Shown here piece after piece: positions 43,662 through 53,829 of a DNA stretch of 64,000 bases (position 1 is its first letter; each line of letters opens with the position of its first letter). The DNA lies in assembly GCA_030652475.1 (NCBI GenBank), contig JAUSAO010000098.1, positions 29,553-93,552 of the forward strand. The letters run 5' to 3'. The notes beneath the pieces are model-generated. The model did no database searches and had not been told where the DNA came from. It was given only the letters and a program-made list of their open reading frames with translations. Source of the stretch: Gallionella sp. (GTDB taxonomy: Bacteria > Pseudomonadota > Gammaproteobacteria > Burkholderiales > Gallionellaceae). The translations under genes were made by a program, and so were the position numbers.

Positions 43662-45509
43662 ATGCTCAATATACTAAACATGACTTATCTGCAGGGTGGC
43701 GTCCCCCTGCTCCAGCAGGCGAATTTGCAGGTGTACGCCAACCAGAGCATCGGGCTGGTCGGGAAGAACGGTTGCGGAAAGTCCACCCTGTTTCGCCTGA
43801 TACGCGGTGAAATCAATCCGGAAAGCGGCGAAGTTTCACTGCAAAGCGGTAAGACGCTGGCCTATGTCGAACAGGAAATAGAAAATTCCGATCAGGCTGC
43901 ACTTGAATTCGTACTCGACGGTGATGTGCAATTGCGCCAGCTGGAAAAGATTCTCATCAAGGAACAGCACGACACGGCGTGGTTTGAAGCACAGCAGCAC
44001 TTCGAGGCGATCGACGGTTACGGCGCGCCGGCGCGTGCCGCGCAGTTGCTCAACGGCCTGGGCTTTGCTACGGACAGCCTGGTGCGCCCGGTGAGCAGTT
44101 TTTCTGGCGGCTGGCGCATGCGCCTGAATCTGGCGCGTGCGCTGATGCACAGGGCGGATTTGCTGCTGCTGGACGAGCCGACCAATCACCTCGATCTGGA
44201 AGCCATCCTTTGGCTGGAGCAGTATCTGTCACGCTATCCGGGCAGCATACTGCTGGTGTCGCATGACAGGGAATTCCTCAATGCCACCGTCAATCGCATT
44301 GCCCACGTACATGATGGCGTGATCGACTGCTATGCAGGGGACTACGATGACTTCGAACGCGCCCGTGCCGAAAAAATTGCCCAACAGAACCAGGCGTTCC
44401 AGACGCAGCAGCTGAAAATCGCGCATCTGGAAGACTTCGTGCGGCGCTTTCGTGCTCAGGCAACCAAGGCTAAGCAGGCGCAAAGCCGCGTCAAGGCGCT
44501 GGAACGGCTCACGCGCATTGCGCCCGCCCACATTACCGACGGACATTTCGAGCTGGAGATTGAAGCGCCTGAGCGCAGTCCCGATTTGCTGATGCGTCTG
44601 GACAACATGGGTTTTGCCTATGGCGAAAAAAGTTTGTTTAAAAACATGAACATGGTGCTGCGTGCCGGTGCGCGCATCGCCCTGCTGGGCCCGAATGGAG
44701 CCGGTAAATCCACGCTGATCAAGTTGCTGGTGGGGGAGTTGCAACCTACTTCGGGCAGGCTGGATATCACGCCCGACATTCGCATCGGCTATTTTGCCCA
44801 GCATCAACTGGAAAATCTCGATAGTGCGGCCACGCCGTTACAACACATGGAGCGCATTGCACCCAAGGAAACCACGCTGGCGCTGCGCACCTTTCTCGGT
44901 CGCTTCGGTCTGGCCGGCAACGCCGAGGACAGGCCGGTAGCGAGTTTTTCCGGTGGTGAAAAAAGCCGTCTGGCGCTTGCGCTGCTGGCCTGGCAAAAGC
45001 CCCATCTGCTGCTGCTCGATGAGCCGACCAATCACCTCGATCTGGATATGCGCGATGCGCTTACTATTGCGCTGGAAGAATACGCGGGCGCGGTGGTGAT
45101 TGTCTCGCACGACCGCAGTCTGATTCGCGCGGTGGCCGATGAGTTGTGGCTGGTGGCCGATGGCGAGGCCAGCTTGTTTGACGGTGATCTGGACGATTAC
45201 AAGAGCTGGATAGAGGCGCGCCGTCCGCGCGAGGCGGTTCAGGCCAAACCGGTCAAGCCAGCCCAGGTCGCGGCGGCCAGGCCGAATAAGAAGGCGCTGC
45301 AAAGCAGGCGCACCAAGCTGGAGCTTGAGCTCAACAAGGCGCAGGGCGAACTGACCGAAATCAACAGGCAGTTGGGCGATCCGGATACCTATGCCAATTG
45401 CAGCAACGATTTTATCGCCAGCCTGAATACACGGCGCGAAATCGTGCAGGCCAGAGTCGATGAACTCGAAGAAGGCTGGCTGGAGCTGGAACTGGCGCTG
45501 GAAGCATAA
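43662..45509 (+). CDS. ABC-F ATPase (YheS/Uup type)
   Basis: A 615-residue protein with two ABC domains and no membrane part. Walker A GKNGCGKST and GPNGAGKST, signatures FSGGW and FSGGE, and two LLLLDEPTNHLDL Walker B segments. A charged linker joins them (EDFVRRFRAQATKAKQAQSRV). The C-terminal coiled coil (LELELNKAQGELTEINRQL) resembles that of YheS. ABC-F proteins bind the ribosome E site and rescue or tune translation. Confidence 0.9.
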   Translation: MLNILNMTYLQGGVPLLQQANLQVYANQSIGLVGKNGCGKSTLFRLIRGEINPESGEVSLQSGKTLAYVEQEIENSDQAALEFVLDGDVQLRQLEKILIKEQHDTAWFEAQQHFEAIDGYGAPARAAQLLNGLGFATDSLVRPVSSFSGGWRMRLNLARALMHRADLLLLDEPTNHLDLEAILWLEQYLSRYPGSILLVSHDREFLNATVNRIAHVHDGVIDCYAGDYDDFERARAEKIAQQNQAFQTQQLKIAHLEDFVRRFRAQATKAKQAQSRVKALERLTRIAPAHITDGHFELEIEAPERSPDLLMRLDNMGFAYGEKSLFKNMNMVLRAGARIALLGPNGAGKSTLIKLLVGELQPTSGRLDITPDIRIGYFAQHQLENLDSAATPLQHMERIAPKETTLALRTFLGRFGLAGNAEDRPVASFSGGEKSRLALALLAWQKPHLLLLDEPTNHLDLDMRDALTIALEEYAGAVVIVSHDRSLIRAVADELWLVADGEASLFDGDLDDYKSWIEARRPREAVQAKPVKPAQVAAARPNKKALQSRRTKLELELNKAQGELTEINRQLGDPDTYANCSNDFIASLNTRREIVQARVDELEEGWLELELALEA

Positions 45510-45569
45510 GGTGCGTTTGCGCCGCCATCAGCTTTGTCATTGTCTGTGCAATGTGGTTTAATCGCGCCC

Positions 45570-46442
45570 ATGAAATTTCCCTTTGAAAACGTTGCGCTGA
45601 TCGGTAAGCATAAGTCGCCCGAAGTCGCTGTGCACTTGCTGCGTTTGGCGGATTTTTTGTCTGCCAGGGGCTTGGGTGTGGTGGTGGATGAACTGACCGC
45701 CGAGCTGCTCACGGATAATCCCTATCCGGCAATGGCGCTGGCGGACATGGCCGCTGTGACGGATCTGGCGATCGTGATGGGGGGGGACGGCACGATGTTG
45801 AATATTGCGCGCACCTTTTCGCCGCATCATGTGCCGTTGATCGGCGTAAATCAGGGAAGGCTGGGTTTTCTGACGGACCTTACTCCGGAAAATATGCTGG
45901 ACAGCATAGAGGCCATGCTGGACGGACGGTTTGTCACCGAACAGCGGTTATTGTTGTCGGCACGCGTGTTGCGCGGCGAGGTCGAAGTATTCAGCGGTCT
46001 GGCCTTCAACGAAGTGGTGGTGCATCGCAGCAATATCAGCAGCATGGTGGAATTCGAAGTGCGCATCGACGGCCAGTATCTGTACAACCAGCGTGCCGAT
46101 GGGCTGATTGTCGCCACACCGACGGGTTCAACCGCTTACGCAATGTCGGCTGGCGGTCCGATTTTGCATCCCGGGCTCGAAGTGCTGGAGCTGGTGCCCA
46201 TCTGTCCGCATACCCTGAGCAATCGCCCGATTGTGGTGAATAGCCTGTCAGTGCTGGAAATTTTGATGCATCGCACCGACGATATTCGCGTACGTCTGGA
46301 CAGTCATAGCAGCTTCGATATGCAGTTACATGACAAGATTGTCGTGACCCGTCACCCCGACCACGCCTGTCTGCTGCATCCGATGGGGCATAGTTACTAC
46401 ACTACGCTGCGCGAAAAACTGCTCTGGAACCAGGCGCTCTAA
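45570..46442 (+). CDS. nadK: NAD kinase
   Basis: A 290-residue enzyme that phosphorylates NAD to NADP. It has the GGDGT motif (VMGGDGTMLN), FLTDLTPENM, FNEVVVHR and TPTGSTAYAMSAGGPI. ATG 45570 (MKFPFENVALIGKHKSPEV) is chosen by family start. recN follows 16 bp later on the same strand. Confidence 0.95.
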   Translation: MKFPFENVALIGKHKSPEVAVHLLRLADFLSARGLGVVVDELTAELLTDNPYPAMALADMAAVTDLAIVMGGDGTMLNIARTFSPHHVPLIGVNQGRLGFLTDLTPENMLDSIEAMLDGRFVTEQRLLLSARVLRGEVEVFSGLAFNEVVVHRSNISSMVEFEVRIDGQYLYNQRADGLIVATPTGSTAYAMSAGGPILHPGLEVLELVPICPHTLSNRPIVVNSLSVLEILMHRTDDIRVRLDSHSSFDMQLHDKIVVTRHPDHACLLHPMGHSYYTTLREKLLWNQAL

Positions 46443-46458
46443 TGTCTGAATCATATCA

Positions 46459-48120
46459 ATGCTGAAGTTTTTAAGTCTGCGTGACTTTGTCATCGTATCG
46501 GCGCTGGAGCTGGAATTCAGTGCCGGTTTTACTGCGCTGACCGGTGAGACGGGTGCGGGAAAATCCATACTGATAGATGCCTTGTCTCTGGCTTTGGGCG
46601 AGCGCGGCGATGCGACCATGGTGCGCAATGGTTGTGAGCGCGCCGAAATCACCGCAGAATTTGACGTGCGCGCATTGCCCGAGGCGCGAGTCTGGCTGAA
46701 GGAACAGGAGTTGGAAGGAGATGAAGGGATATGTCTGATGCGGCGCTTGCTGGATGCGGGCGGACGTTCGCGCGGCTTTATTAACGGACGCAGTGCGACC
46801 TTGCAGCAGATGCGCGAAGCGGGTGAGTTGCTGCTGAATATTCACGGTCAGCATGCGCATCAATCGCTGTTGCGACCGGAAGCGCAACGCACCCTGCTGG
46901 ATGGTTATGCCGGTTTGCAGGCGCGTGCCGTAGAGGTGGCGCTGGGTTATCGCGACTGGCAGACCTTGCAAAACCGTCGAATCGCCTTGAGCGAAAATTC
47001 GCAGGCCATGGCTGCTGAACGCGAGTTGCTGCTATTTCAGCGTAATGAACTGGAAGGCCTGGCCTTCAACGTAGCGGAATGGGAGGAGTTGCAGACCGAC
47101 TATGCGCGTCTGACGCACGCGGCGAGTCTGCTGGAGACTGCCGCGTTTGGCATCGAGACATTGAGCGAGGCGGATACCGCCTGCCTTGCGCAACTGAACG
47201 CGCTGATGGCGCGTTTGCGTGGCAGCATGGAACATGATGCCGCTCTGGCTGAAACGCTGCGCCTGCTGGAAAGCGCTCAGGTGGAATTGCAGGAGGCGGT
47301 GTATGCCCTGCGTCATTATCAGCAGCATCTGGATACCGATCCGCAGCAAATAAAAGAAAAAGAACAACGTATTCAATACGTTATGGATATGGCACGCAAG
47401 TATCGTGTTATGCCGGAACGCCTGGACGAAGTGTTGCAGCAGGTCGTCATGCGCCTGACGGAGTTGGGTGACGAAGCCGATATTGCGGCCGTGGCGCAAC
47501 AGGAAAATGCCGCGCGACAATGCTACCTGGATAGCGCCCAGCTGTTGAGTCACGCGCGCCAACTGGCCGCTACAAATTTATCGCGGGAAATTACCGCCGC
47601 GATGCAGAAACTGGCGATGCAGGGCGGCAGCTTTGCCGTGGCATTGCTGCCGCTGACCGAAGGCAATGGCTATGGCCTGGAGACGATAGAATTTCAGGTT
47701 GCCGCCAACCCGGGCGTGCCGCCGCGCAGCATGGCGCGTGTCGCATCGGGTGGCGAACTGTCGCGCATCAGCCTGGCGATACAGGTCGCCACCAGTCAGC
47801 TTGCCAGCGTGCCGACGCTGATTTTTGATGAGGTGGACAGCGGGATTGGCGGACGTGTGGCCGAGATCGTCGGCCTGCTGCTCAAACAACTGGGCCGGGA
47901 TTATCAGGTGCTATGTGTCACTCATCTGCCGCAAGTGGCGGCGATGGCGGATGGGCAGTGGCAGGTCAGCAAGGCGGTGGAAGACGGCGTTACCCTGAGC
48001 CGTATCGAGGTGCTGGGCGACGAGCAGCGCATCGAAGAAATTGCACGCATGCTGGGGGGGGTAAAGATCACCGAAACCACACGCAAACATGCGGCGGAGA
48101 TGCTGGGCGTGGCGGCTTGA
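46459..48120 (+). CDS. recN: DNA repair protein RecN
   Basis: A 553-residue SMC-like ATPase for double-strand break repair. Walker A is TGETGAGKSIL, followed by coiled-coil arms (about 150-370), and the signature and Walker B are ARVASGGELSRISLAI and LIFDEVDSGIGGRVAE. It follows nadK by 16 bp, the common nadK-recN pair. Confidence 0.96.
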   Translation: MLKFLSLRDFVIVSALELEFSAGFTALTGETGAGKSILIDALSLALGERGDATMVRNGCERAEITAEFDVRALPEARVWLKEQELEGDEGICLMRRLLDAGGRSRGFINGRSATLQQMREAGELLLNIHGQHAHQSLLRPEAQRTLLDGYAGLQARAVEVALGYRDWQTLQNRRIALSENSQAMAAERELLLFQRNELEGLAFNVAEWEELQTDYARLTHAASLLETAAFGIETLSEADTACLAQLNALMARLRGSMEHDAALAETLRLLESAQVELQEAVYALRHYQQHLDTDPQQIKEKEQRIQYVMDMARKYRVMPERLDEVLQQVVMRLTELGDEADIAAVAQQENAARQCYLDSAQLLSHARQLAATNLSREITAAMQKLAMQGGSFAVALLPLTEGNGYGLETIEFQVAANPGVPPRSMARVASGGELSRISLAIQVATSQLASVPTLIFDEVDSGIGGRVAEIVGLLLKQLGRDYQVLCVTHLPQVAAMADGQWQVSKAVEDGVTLSRIEVLGDEQRIEEIARMLGGVKITETTRKHAAEMLGVAA

Positions 48121-48162
48121 GGTATTATGCAGCGGCTTTTGGAAATTACGAGACTATAGACC

Positions 48163-48522
48163 ATGCGCTTTAAAATAATTTTACTTTCCCTGATGCTGGC
48201 CTCATGCGGCAACTTTTCTGTGTCCTTGCCCTCGCCGTACAAAATGGATGTCCGTCAGGGGAATTTTGTGACTGCGGAAATGCGCGACAAGCTGAAAATT
48301 GGCATGTCACGCGCTCAAGTGCGCTATGTGCTGGGTATGCCGATGATCAGCGATGCGTTTCACGCTAATCGTTGGGATTATGTCTACCGTTTGGAGCAGC
48401 GTGGCAAGCTGGTCGAGCAGCAACGCCTGACGTTGTATTTCGACGGCGACAATCTGGCGCGCATAGACGACAGCGGACTCACTGTCAAGGCTGCACCCGT
48501 GGCGCCTGAAGCCGATAAATAA
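48163..48522 (+). CDS. bamE: Outer-membrane assembly lipoprotein BamE
   Basis: A 119-residue lipoprotein (SmpA/OmlA family). Lipobox LASC near residues 12-15. Conserved YKMDVRQGNFVT, then LKIGMSRAQVRYVLGMPMISDAFH and RWDYVYRLEQ. Works with BamABCD in outer-membrane beta-barrel insertion. Located between recN and dapB, as in many beta- and gammaproteobacteria (without fur here). Confidence 0.95.
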   Translation: MRFKIILLSLMLASCGNFSVSLPSPYKMDVRQGNFVTAEMRDKLKIGMSRAQVRYVLGMPMISDAFHANRWDYVYRLEQRGKLVEQQRLTLYFDGDNLARIDDSGLTVKAAPVAPEADK

Positions 48523-48548
48523 TGCGGATCAAATAGCTATTCTCCTGA

Positions 48549-49367
<819 letters not shown>

Positions 49368-49438
49368 CTGCAATATTTATAGTAAGTTATTGATATATAA
49401 ATATATTATGCTGAACCTTGGCGCTCCAGTGAATTTGT

Positions 49439-50398
49439 ATGCTAATTAATTGTGCCGCCTATCAGGACGGGATCAAGCTGGCTGACATTTCTGTCGAGGC
49501 GATCAGCGATTATCTTGAACGCAAGGATTGTTTCGTCTGGGTGGCACTCAGCGACACGACTGAAGATGAACTCGAAAAGATGCAGGAGGAATTCGGCCTG
49601 CATGATCTGGCGATTGAGGATGCGCGTCACGGTCATCAGCGCCCCAAGGTCGAGGAATACGGCGATACCTTGTTTGTCGCGATGCATCTGTTGGATGACG
49701 CCGAAGCAGAGGTGGGCGAGGTCAATGTCTTCGTCGGAGTCAATTTCCTGCTTTCTATTCGCAATCGCAATAAGCGGACTTTTATCGGGGTGCGCGAACG
49801 CTGTGAACGCGAACCGCAGTTGCTGCGGCTGGGCTCGGGGTTCGTACTTTATGCGCTGATGGACGCTGTGGTAGATCGCTATTTCCCGGTGATCGACGAT
49901 CTGGAGTCGCAACTGGAATCCATTGAGGAGCGCCTCTTCGACAAGGGCGCTACGCTGGACAATATCGCGCAACTCTACGGACTCAAGCGCAAACTCGCCG
50001 TGCTTAAGCATGCGGCCATGCCGCTGATGGAAGCGACCGGAAAGCTGCACGGCGGACGCGTCCCGCCGGTCTGTGCCACCACTCAGGAATATTTCCGTGA
50101 TGTCTATGATCACCTGACGCGCATCAACGCCACGATAGACGGTATGCGTGAAACCATAACCACGGCCATCATGGTTTGCCAGTCTGCCGTGTCCATGGAA
50201 CAGAATGAAGTTAATAAACGGCTGGCTGCCTGGGCTGGTATCTTCGCCGTCGCTACCGCTTTTGTCGGTATTTGGGGCATGAATTTTCAGTACATGCCGG
50301 AGCTGGGGTGGAAATACGGTTATCCGCTGGCGTTGCTGGTGATTGCGGTGACTTGCGGGGGGTTGTACTACCGGTTCAGACGTTCGGGCTGGCTTTAG
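49439..50398 (+). CDS. corA: Magnesium/cobalt transport protein CorA
   Basis: A 319-residue channel subunit. Large cytoplasmic domain, then two membrane helices with the G-M-N selectivity motif (WGMNFQYMPEL). The following PLALLVIAVTCGGLYYRFR is the second helix. Independent unit with an AT-rich upstream region (49368-49438). Confidence 0.93.
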   Translation: MLINCAAYQDGIKLADISVEAISDYLERKDCFVWVALSDTTEDELEKMQEEFGLHDLAIEDARHGHQRPKVEEYGDTLFVAMHLLDDAEAEVGEVNVFVGVNFLLSIRNRNKRTFIGVRERCEREPQLLRLGSGFVLYALMDAVVDRYFPVIDDLESQLESIEERLFDKGATLDNIAQLYGLKRKLAVLKHAAMPLMEATGKLHGGRVPPVCATTQEYFRDVYDHLTRINATIDGMRETITTAIMVCQSAVSMEQNEVNKRLAAWAGIFAVATAFVGIWGMNFQYMPELGWKYGYPLALLVIAVTCGGLYYRFRRSGWL

Positions 50399-50439
50399 GG
50401 GGTCATTCACGTGTCTGCCGACAGGCAGGCTTGCTCTTG

Positions 50440-50973
50440 TTAAAACACCAGTATCTTGATCCCGATCAGGATCAGCACCGTCCCGCCGAAGATTTCTGCA
50501 CGGCTCTCCAGCCAGGTGCCACTATTTTCGCCTATCCGGACGCCGGCCCAACTGAAAGCGAAGGTTGTTACGCCTATGATCAGGCAGGCCAGCCAGGCAT
50601 TGACTTCCAGCAGGGTCAGGCTGAAACCTGCGGCCATTGCATCTATGCTGGTCGCGATGGCCAGTATCAGCATCATCTTGTTGGTGATGGCGGTGATAGC
50701 TTCTTCTATGCCTTCTTGCAGACCTTCATAAATCATTTTGGCGCCTATCAGTAACAGCAGCCCGAAAGCTATCCAGTGGGCATAGGTATCGACCCAGCCC
50801 AGTACGCCTTTGCCGCCCAGATAGCCCAGAAAGGGCATCAATGCCTGAAAAACACCAAAGAAAAGACCTGCCTTCAATCCCAGCCCGCGGGTGTTTCCTT
50901 TTGAACCCAGTCCGATGGAAACGGCGAATGCGTCCATGCTCAGCGCGATGGCTAAAACGATTACTTCAAACAT
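50440..50973 (-). CDS. mntP: Manganese efflux pump MntP
   Basis: A 177-residue six-helix membrane protein that exports Mn2+. Conserved acidic motifs [14 protein letters not shown] and [16 protein letters not shown] 50973 ([16 protein letters not shown]) matches the family start and length; a longer frame upstream has no support. I could not find a clear yybP-ykoY manganese riboswitch upstream (50974-51190), although that arrangement is common. Confidence 0.92.
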   Translation of the reverse strand: MFEVIVLAIALSMDAFAVSIGLGSKGNTRGLGLKAGLFFGVFQALMPFLGYLGGKGVLGWVDTYAHWIAFGLLLLIGAKMIYEGLQEGIEEAITAITNKMMLILAIATSIDAMAAGFSLTLLEVNAWLACLIIGVTTFAFSWAGVRIGENSGTWLESRAEIFGGTVLILIGIKILVF

Positions 50974-51203
50974 TTCGATGCTTTCCTGTGCGGTGGGTTG
51001 ACGCTGCGTTGCGGGTGTAGAACCGGATTGTACAGCGCGGAAAGATTGCTTTTTCAGTTGCATGAGTGATGCGCTCACAAATTTACCGCGCTTGTGCTTC
51101 ATAAACCCGCCTATCAACACGCAGCCTGTCTCACTCATGCAAAAAGTCCGGCAGGCTGCTAGAATCCGTGCTTTGCAACTGACCCCCTCAAAGGAATTCG
51201 AAT

Positions 51204-52124
51204 ATGTCCATGTCCGACCGCGACGGTTTTATCTGGTATGACGGCAAACTGGTGCCCTGGCGCGATGCTACTACCCATGTGCTGACGCACACTTTGCACT
51301 ATGGTATGGGTGTATTTGAAGGGGTGCGCGCCTATAAGGCAGCCGAAGGAACTGCGATTTTCCGTCTGGAAGACCATACCAACCGCCTGTTCAATTCCGC
51401 ACATATCTTCCAGATGAAGATGCCCTGGGACAAGGAAACCATCAACGAGGCGCATCGTGAGGTGGTACGCGCCAACAATCTGGAATCCTGCTACATCCGT
51501 CCGATCTGCTTCTACGGCTCCGAGGCGATGGGCATTGCTGCGACCACGCTGTCCACTCATGTGGCGATTGCCGCCTGGCCGTGGGGCGCGTATCTGGGCG
51601 ACGAGGGTATGCAGAAAGGTATCCGCGTCAAGACCTCCAGTTTTACCCGTCACCATGTGAACGTGAACATGTGCCGCGCCAAGTCGGTGACGACTTACGC
51701 GAATTCGATTTTGGCGCATCAGGAAGTCGCCAATGACAACTACGACGAAGCGCTGCTGCTGGACGTCGATGGCTATGTGGCCGAAGGCGCGGGCGAGAAC
51801 ATCTTCATCGTCAAGAAGGGCAAGCTGTACACACCGGATCTGACTTCCTGTCTGGAAGGCATCACGCGCGAGTCCGTGATTACGCTGGCCAAAGAGATGG
51901 GCATAGAGGTGATCGAGAAGCGCATCACGCGCGACGAAATCTATTGCGCCGAAGAAGCGTTCTTTACCGGCACGGCCGCAGAAGTTACGCCGATCCGCGA
52001 ACTCGACCAGCGCACCATAGGTTCAGGTTCACGCGGGCCGATCACAACCGTGTTGCAACAGGCTTTCTTCGATTGCGTTGCAGGTAAACATCCGCTGCAC
52101 ACCGACTGGTTGAGCTACATCTAA
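51204..52124 (+). CDS. ilvE: Branched-chain amino acid aminotransferase
   Basis: A 306-residue class IV PLP transaminase. The start [21 protein letters not shown] and [12 protein letters not shown] are typical, [22 protein letters not shown] segment holds the PLP lysine, and [17 protein letters not shown] is conserved. Catalyses the last step of Ile/Leu/Val synthesis. AAGGAATT before ATG 51204. The 3' flank carries hairpin repeat copy ii. Confidence 0.95.
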   Translation: MSMSDRDGFIWYDGKLVPWRDATTHVLTHTLHYGMGVFEGVRAYKAAEGTAIFRLEDHTNRLFNSAHIFQMKMPWDKETINEAHREVVRANNLESCYIRPICFYGSEAMGIAATTLSTHVAIAAWPWGAYLGDEGMQKGIRVKTSSFTRHHVNVNMCRAKSVTTYANSILAHQEVANDNYDEALLLDVDGYVAEGAGENIFIVKKGKLYTPDLTSCLEGITRESVITLAKEMGIEVIEKRITRDEIYCAEEAFFTGTAAEVTPIRELDQRTIGSGSRGPITTVLQQAFFDCVAGKHPLHTDWLSYI

Positions 52125-52169
52125 CGACAAACTCGCGCAGCGTATCCTTGTCACCCTCGCCTGCTTCGC

Positions 52170-52233
52170 GGGATAACCAGCGACTTGGCTATCGTTTTTT
52201 GATAGCTTAGTCGAATGGCTAGTGGTTTTATCA
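52170..52233 (+). repeat. Variable-stem hairpin repeat, copy ii
   Basis: GGGATAACCAGCGACTT, stem GCTATC/GATAGC with GTTTTTT loop, CTTAGTCGAATGGCTAG, then TTTTATCA. Outer pairs CGACT/AGTCG and GATAA/TTATC. Lies between ilvE and the zinc-finger gene. Confidence 0.75.
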
Positions 52234-52311
52234 GAGGGCGGGGTGAGGGAAACGGGCATGACGGAATATACAATCAAGGGCAGCTACCTTGCCCGTTTTA
52301 AGGAGATCGCC

Positions 52312-52506
52312 GTGAGCACTATCACCCAGCGTTACGTTGAAATAACCGCGCATGATTTGCCGCTGACCTGCCCGATGCCGGGCATGAATCTGTGGAGCGC
52401 ACATCCCAAGGTCGCACTTGCGCTGAATCACGAAGGCGAGGCGCATTGCCCGTATTGCGGAACGCGTTACAGGTTTAAAGGCGAGTTGCCCAAGTCGCAT
52501 CACTGA
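52312..52506 (+). CDS. Zinc-finger protein, zf-CHCC (NDUFS6-like)
   Basis: A 64-residue protein with the zinc ligands C (LTCPMPG), H (NLWSAHPK) and CPYCG (HCPYCGTRY). The NDUFS6-like zf-CHCC family. Start GTG 52312 is preferred because AAGGAG lies 6 bases upstream and gives the usual family length; ATG 52258 is a longer alternative. Often located near ilvE and waaF in betaproteobacteria. Function unsettled, possibly metal chaperoning. Confidence 0.85.
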   Translation: MSTITQRYVEITAHDLPLTCPMPGMNLWSAHPKVALALNHEGEAHCPYCGTRYRFKGELPKSHH

Positions 52507-52540
52507 TCCTACCCATTCGTGAGTTCCGTCATTCCGGCAC

Positions 52541-52713
52541 ATAAGTAGTGACTTTGCAATCGTTTCTTGATTGCTTAGTCAATACTTAGGGAAGCGCTGA
52601 TTTATTCGGTTTTGTCGTTCCCGCGAAGGCGGGAACCCAGTTAAATAAAGGCACTGGATCCCCGCCTTCGCGGGGATGACAAATAAATCAGTATCTCCTT
52701 AGTGGTTTCATCA
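52541..52713 (+). repeat. Variable-stem hairpin repeat, copy v, interrupted by MITE D
   Basis: Left half 52541-52586: AAGTAGTGACTT, stem GCAATC/GATTGC, CTTAGTCAATACT. Right half 52702-52713: GTGGTTTCATCA. Joined, the two halves match copy iv. Confidence 0.8.
52587..52701. mobile_element. MITE copy D, inserted in hairpin repeat copy v
   Basis: 115 bp counting both flanking TA dinucleotides (left end TAGGGAAGCGCTGATTTATTCG; right end inverse of TAAGGAGATACTGATTTATT). The inside carries an inverted REP-like core (CCCGCGAAGGCGGG and CCCGCCTTCGCGGGG). Target duplication is TA or TTAG. The only clean case here of a repeat entering another. Confidence 0.85.
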
Positions 52714-52792
52714 GGCGGGAATCCAGCGGTCTGAACGGTATACGCCAGCCAGAACGAATGGCTCTTGCTTCACCAACGACGATGCGTTTGAT

Positions 52793-53809
52793 ATGCAAAA
52801 AATACTGATCATCGGGCCTAGCTGGGTGGGGGACTGCATGCTGATGCAGCCGATGCTGATGCGCCTCAAACAGCGCCATCCCGACTGCCTGATCGACGTG
52901 CTCGCACCGCCCTGGACGCTAGCGCTGCTGCGCGCAATGCCGGAAGTCAATCAAGCCATCATTAATCCCTTTCCGCACGGTGCGCTGAATCTTAAAGCGC
53001 GCCACCGGCTGGGTGTCGAACTGCGTGCAGCACACTACGATCAGGCTATCGTGCTGCCCAATTCGTTGAAATCGGCGCTGCTGCCGTTCTTCGCCAACAT
53101 TCCGTTGCGCACCGGCTTTGTCGGCGAGTTGCGCTATGGCCTGCTTAACGATGCACGCAAGCTGGACAAAACAGTATTGCCGCTGATGGTGGAACGCTTC
53201 GCTTATTTAGCGGAAGAGCGGGATGGAGAAATTCCACGCCCGCTGGTCAATCCGAAATTGAGTGTTTCAGTGGAACAGCGCGATGACACGCTGAATAAAC
53301 TCGGACTGACGACGGATCAGCCCGTCGCGGTATTTTGTCCGGGCGCGGAATACGGCCCGGCCAAACGCTGGCCGGTGGCGTATTACGCCGAAACCGCGCA
53401 GCGGCTGCACGACCTGGGTTACGCCGTCTGGCTGATCGGTTCTGCGAAAGACAAAGAAGTCGCAGAAAAAATCTTCGCTCTGGGCAACAAGAGCGCGCGC
53501 AATCTGTGCGGCAGCACCGACCTGACCGATGCCATCGCGATTCTGTCCTGCGCGCAACTGGTCATCAGCAACGACTCCGGGCTGATGCATCTGGCTGCCG
53601 CCCTCGACCGTCCGATGCTCGCGCTGTTCGGTTCCAGCAGCCCGCAATTCACCCCGCCGCTGTCCGCCGCCGCACAGGTCGTCAAACTCGACATAAAGTG
53701 CAGCCCCTGCTTCAAACGCGAATGTCCCCTAGGGCATTTCAACTGCATGAATCAGCTCACGCCCGACCGGGTCTGGGAAAAGATTCAAAAGGTCATTCCC
53801 GTCAATTAG
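52793..53809 (+). CDS. waaF: ADP-heptose:LPS heptosyltransferase II
   Basis: A 338-residue GT9-family glycosyltransferase that adds the second heptose of the LPS inner core. ILIIGPSWVGDCMLMQPM is the typical start, and FCPGAEYGPAKRWP and ISNDSGLMHLAAALDRPMLALFGSSSP are the ADP-heptose-binding segments. It is followed 20 bp later by algC on the same strand. Confidence 0.92.
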   Translation: MQKILIIGPSWVGDCMLMQPMLMRLKQRHPDCLIDVLAPPWTLALLRAMPEVNQAIINPFPHGALNLKARHRLGVELRAAHYDQAIVLPNSLKSALLPFFANIPLRTGFVGELRYGLLNDARKLDKTVLPLMVERFAYLAEERDGEIPRPLVNPKLSVSVEQRDDTLNKLGLTTDQPVAVFCPGAEYGPAKRWPVAYYAETAQRLHDLGYAVWLIGSAKDKEVAEKIFALGNKSARNLCGSTDLTDAIAILSCAQLVISNDSGLMHLAAALDRPMLALFGSSSPQFTPPLSAAAQVVKLDIKCSPCFKRECPLGHFNCMNQLTPDRVWEKIQKVIPVN

Positions 53810-53829
53810 CACTGAAAGCGATTTTAGCA

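Noticed and set aside
50974..51190. yybP-ykoY manganese riboswitch before mntP
   Set aside because: Expected GGGGAGUAGC-type and downstream conserved loops are not present by eye.
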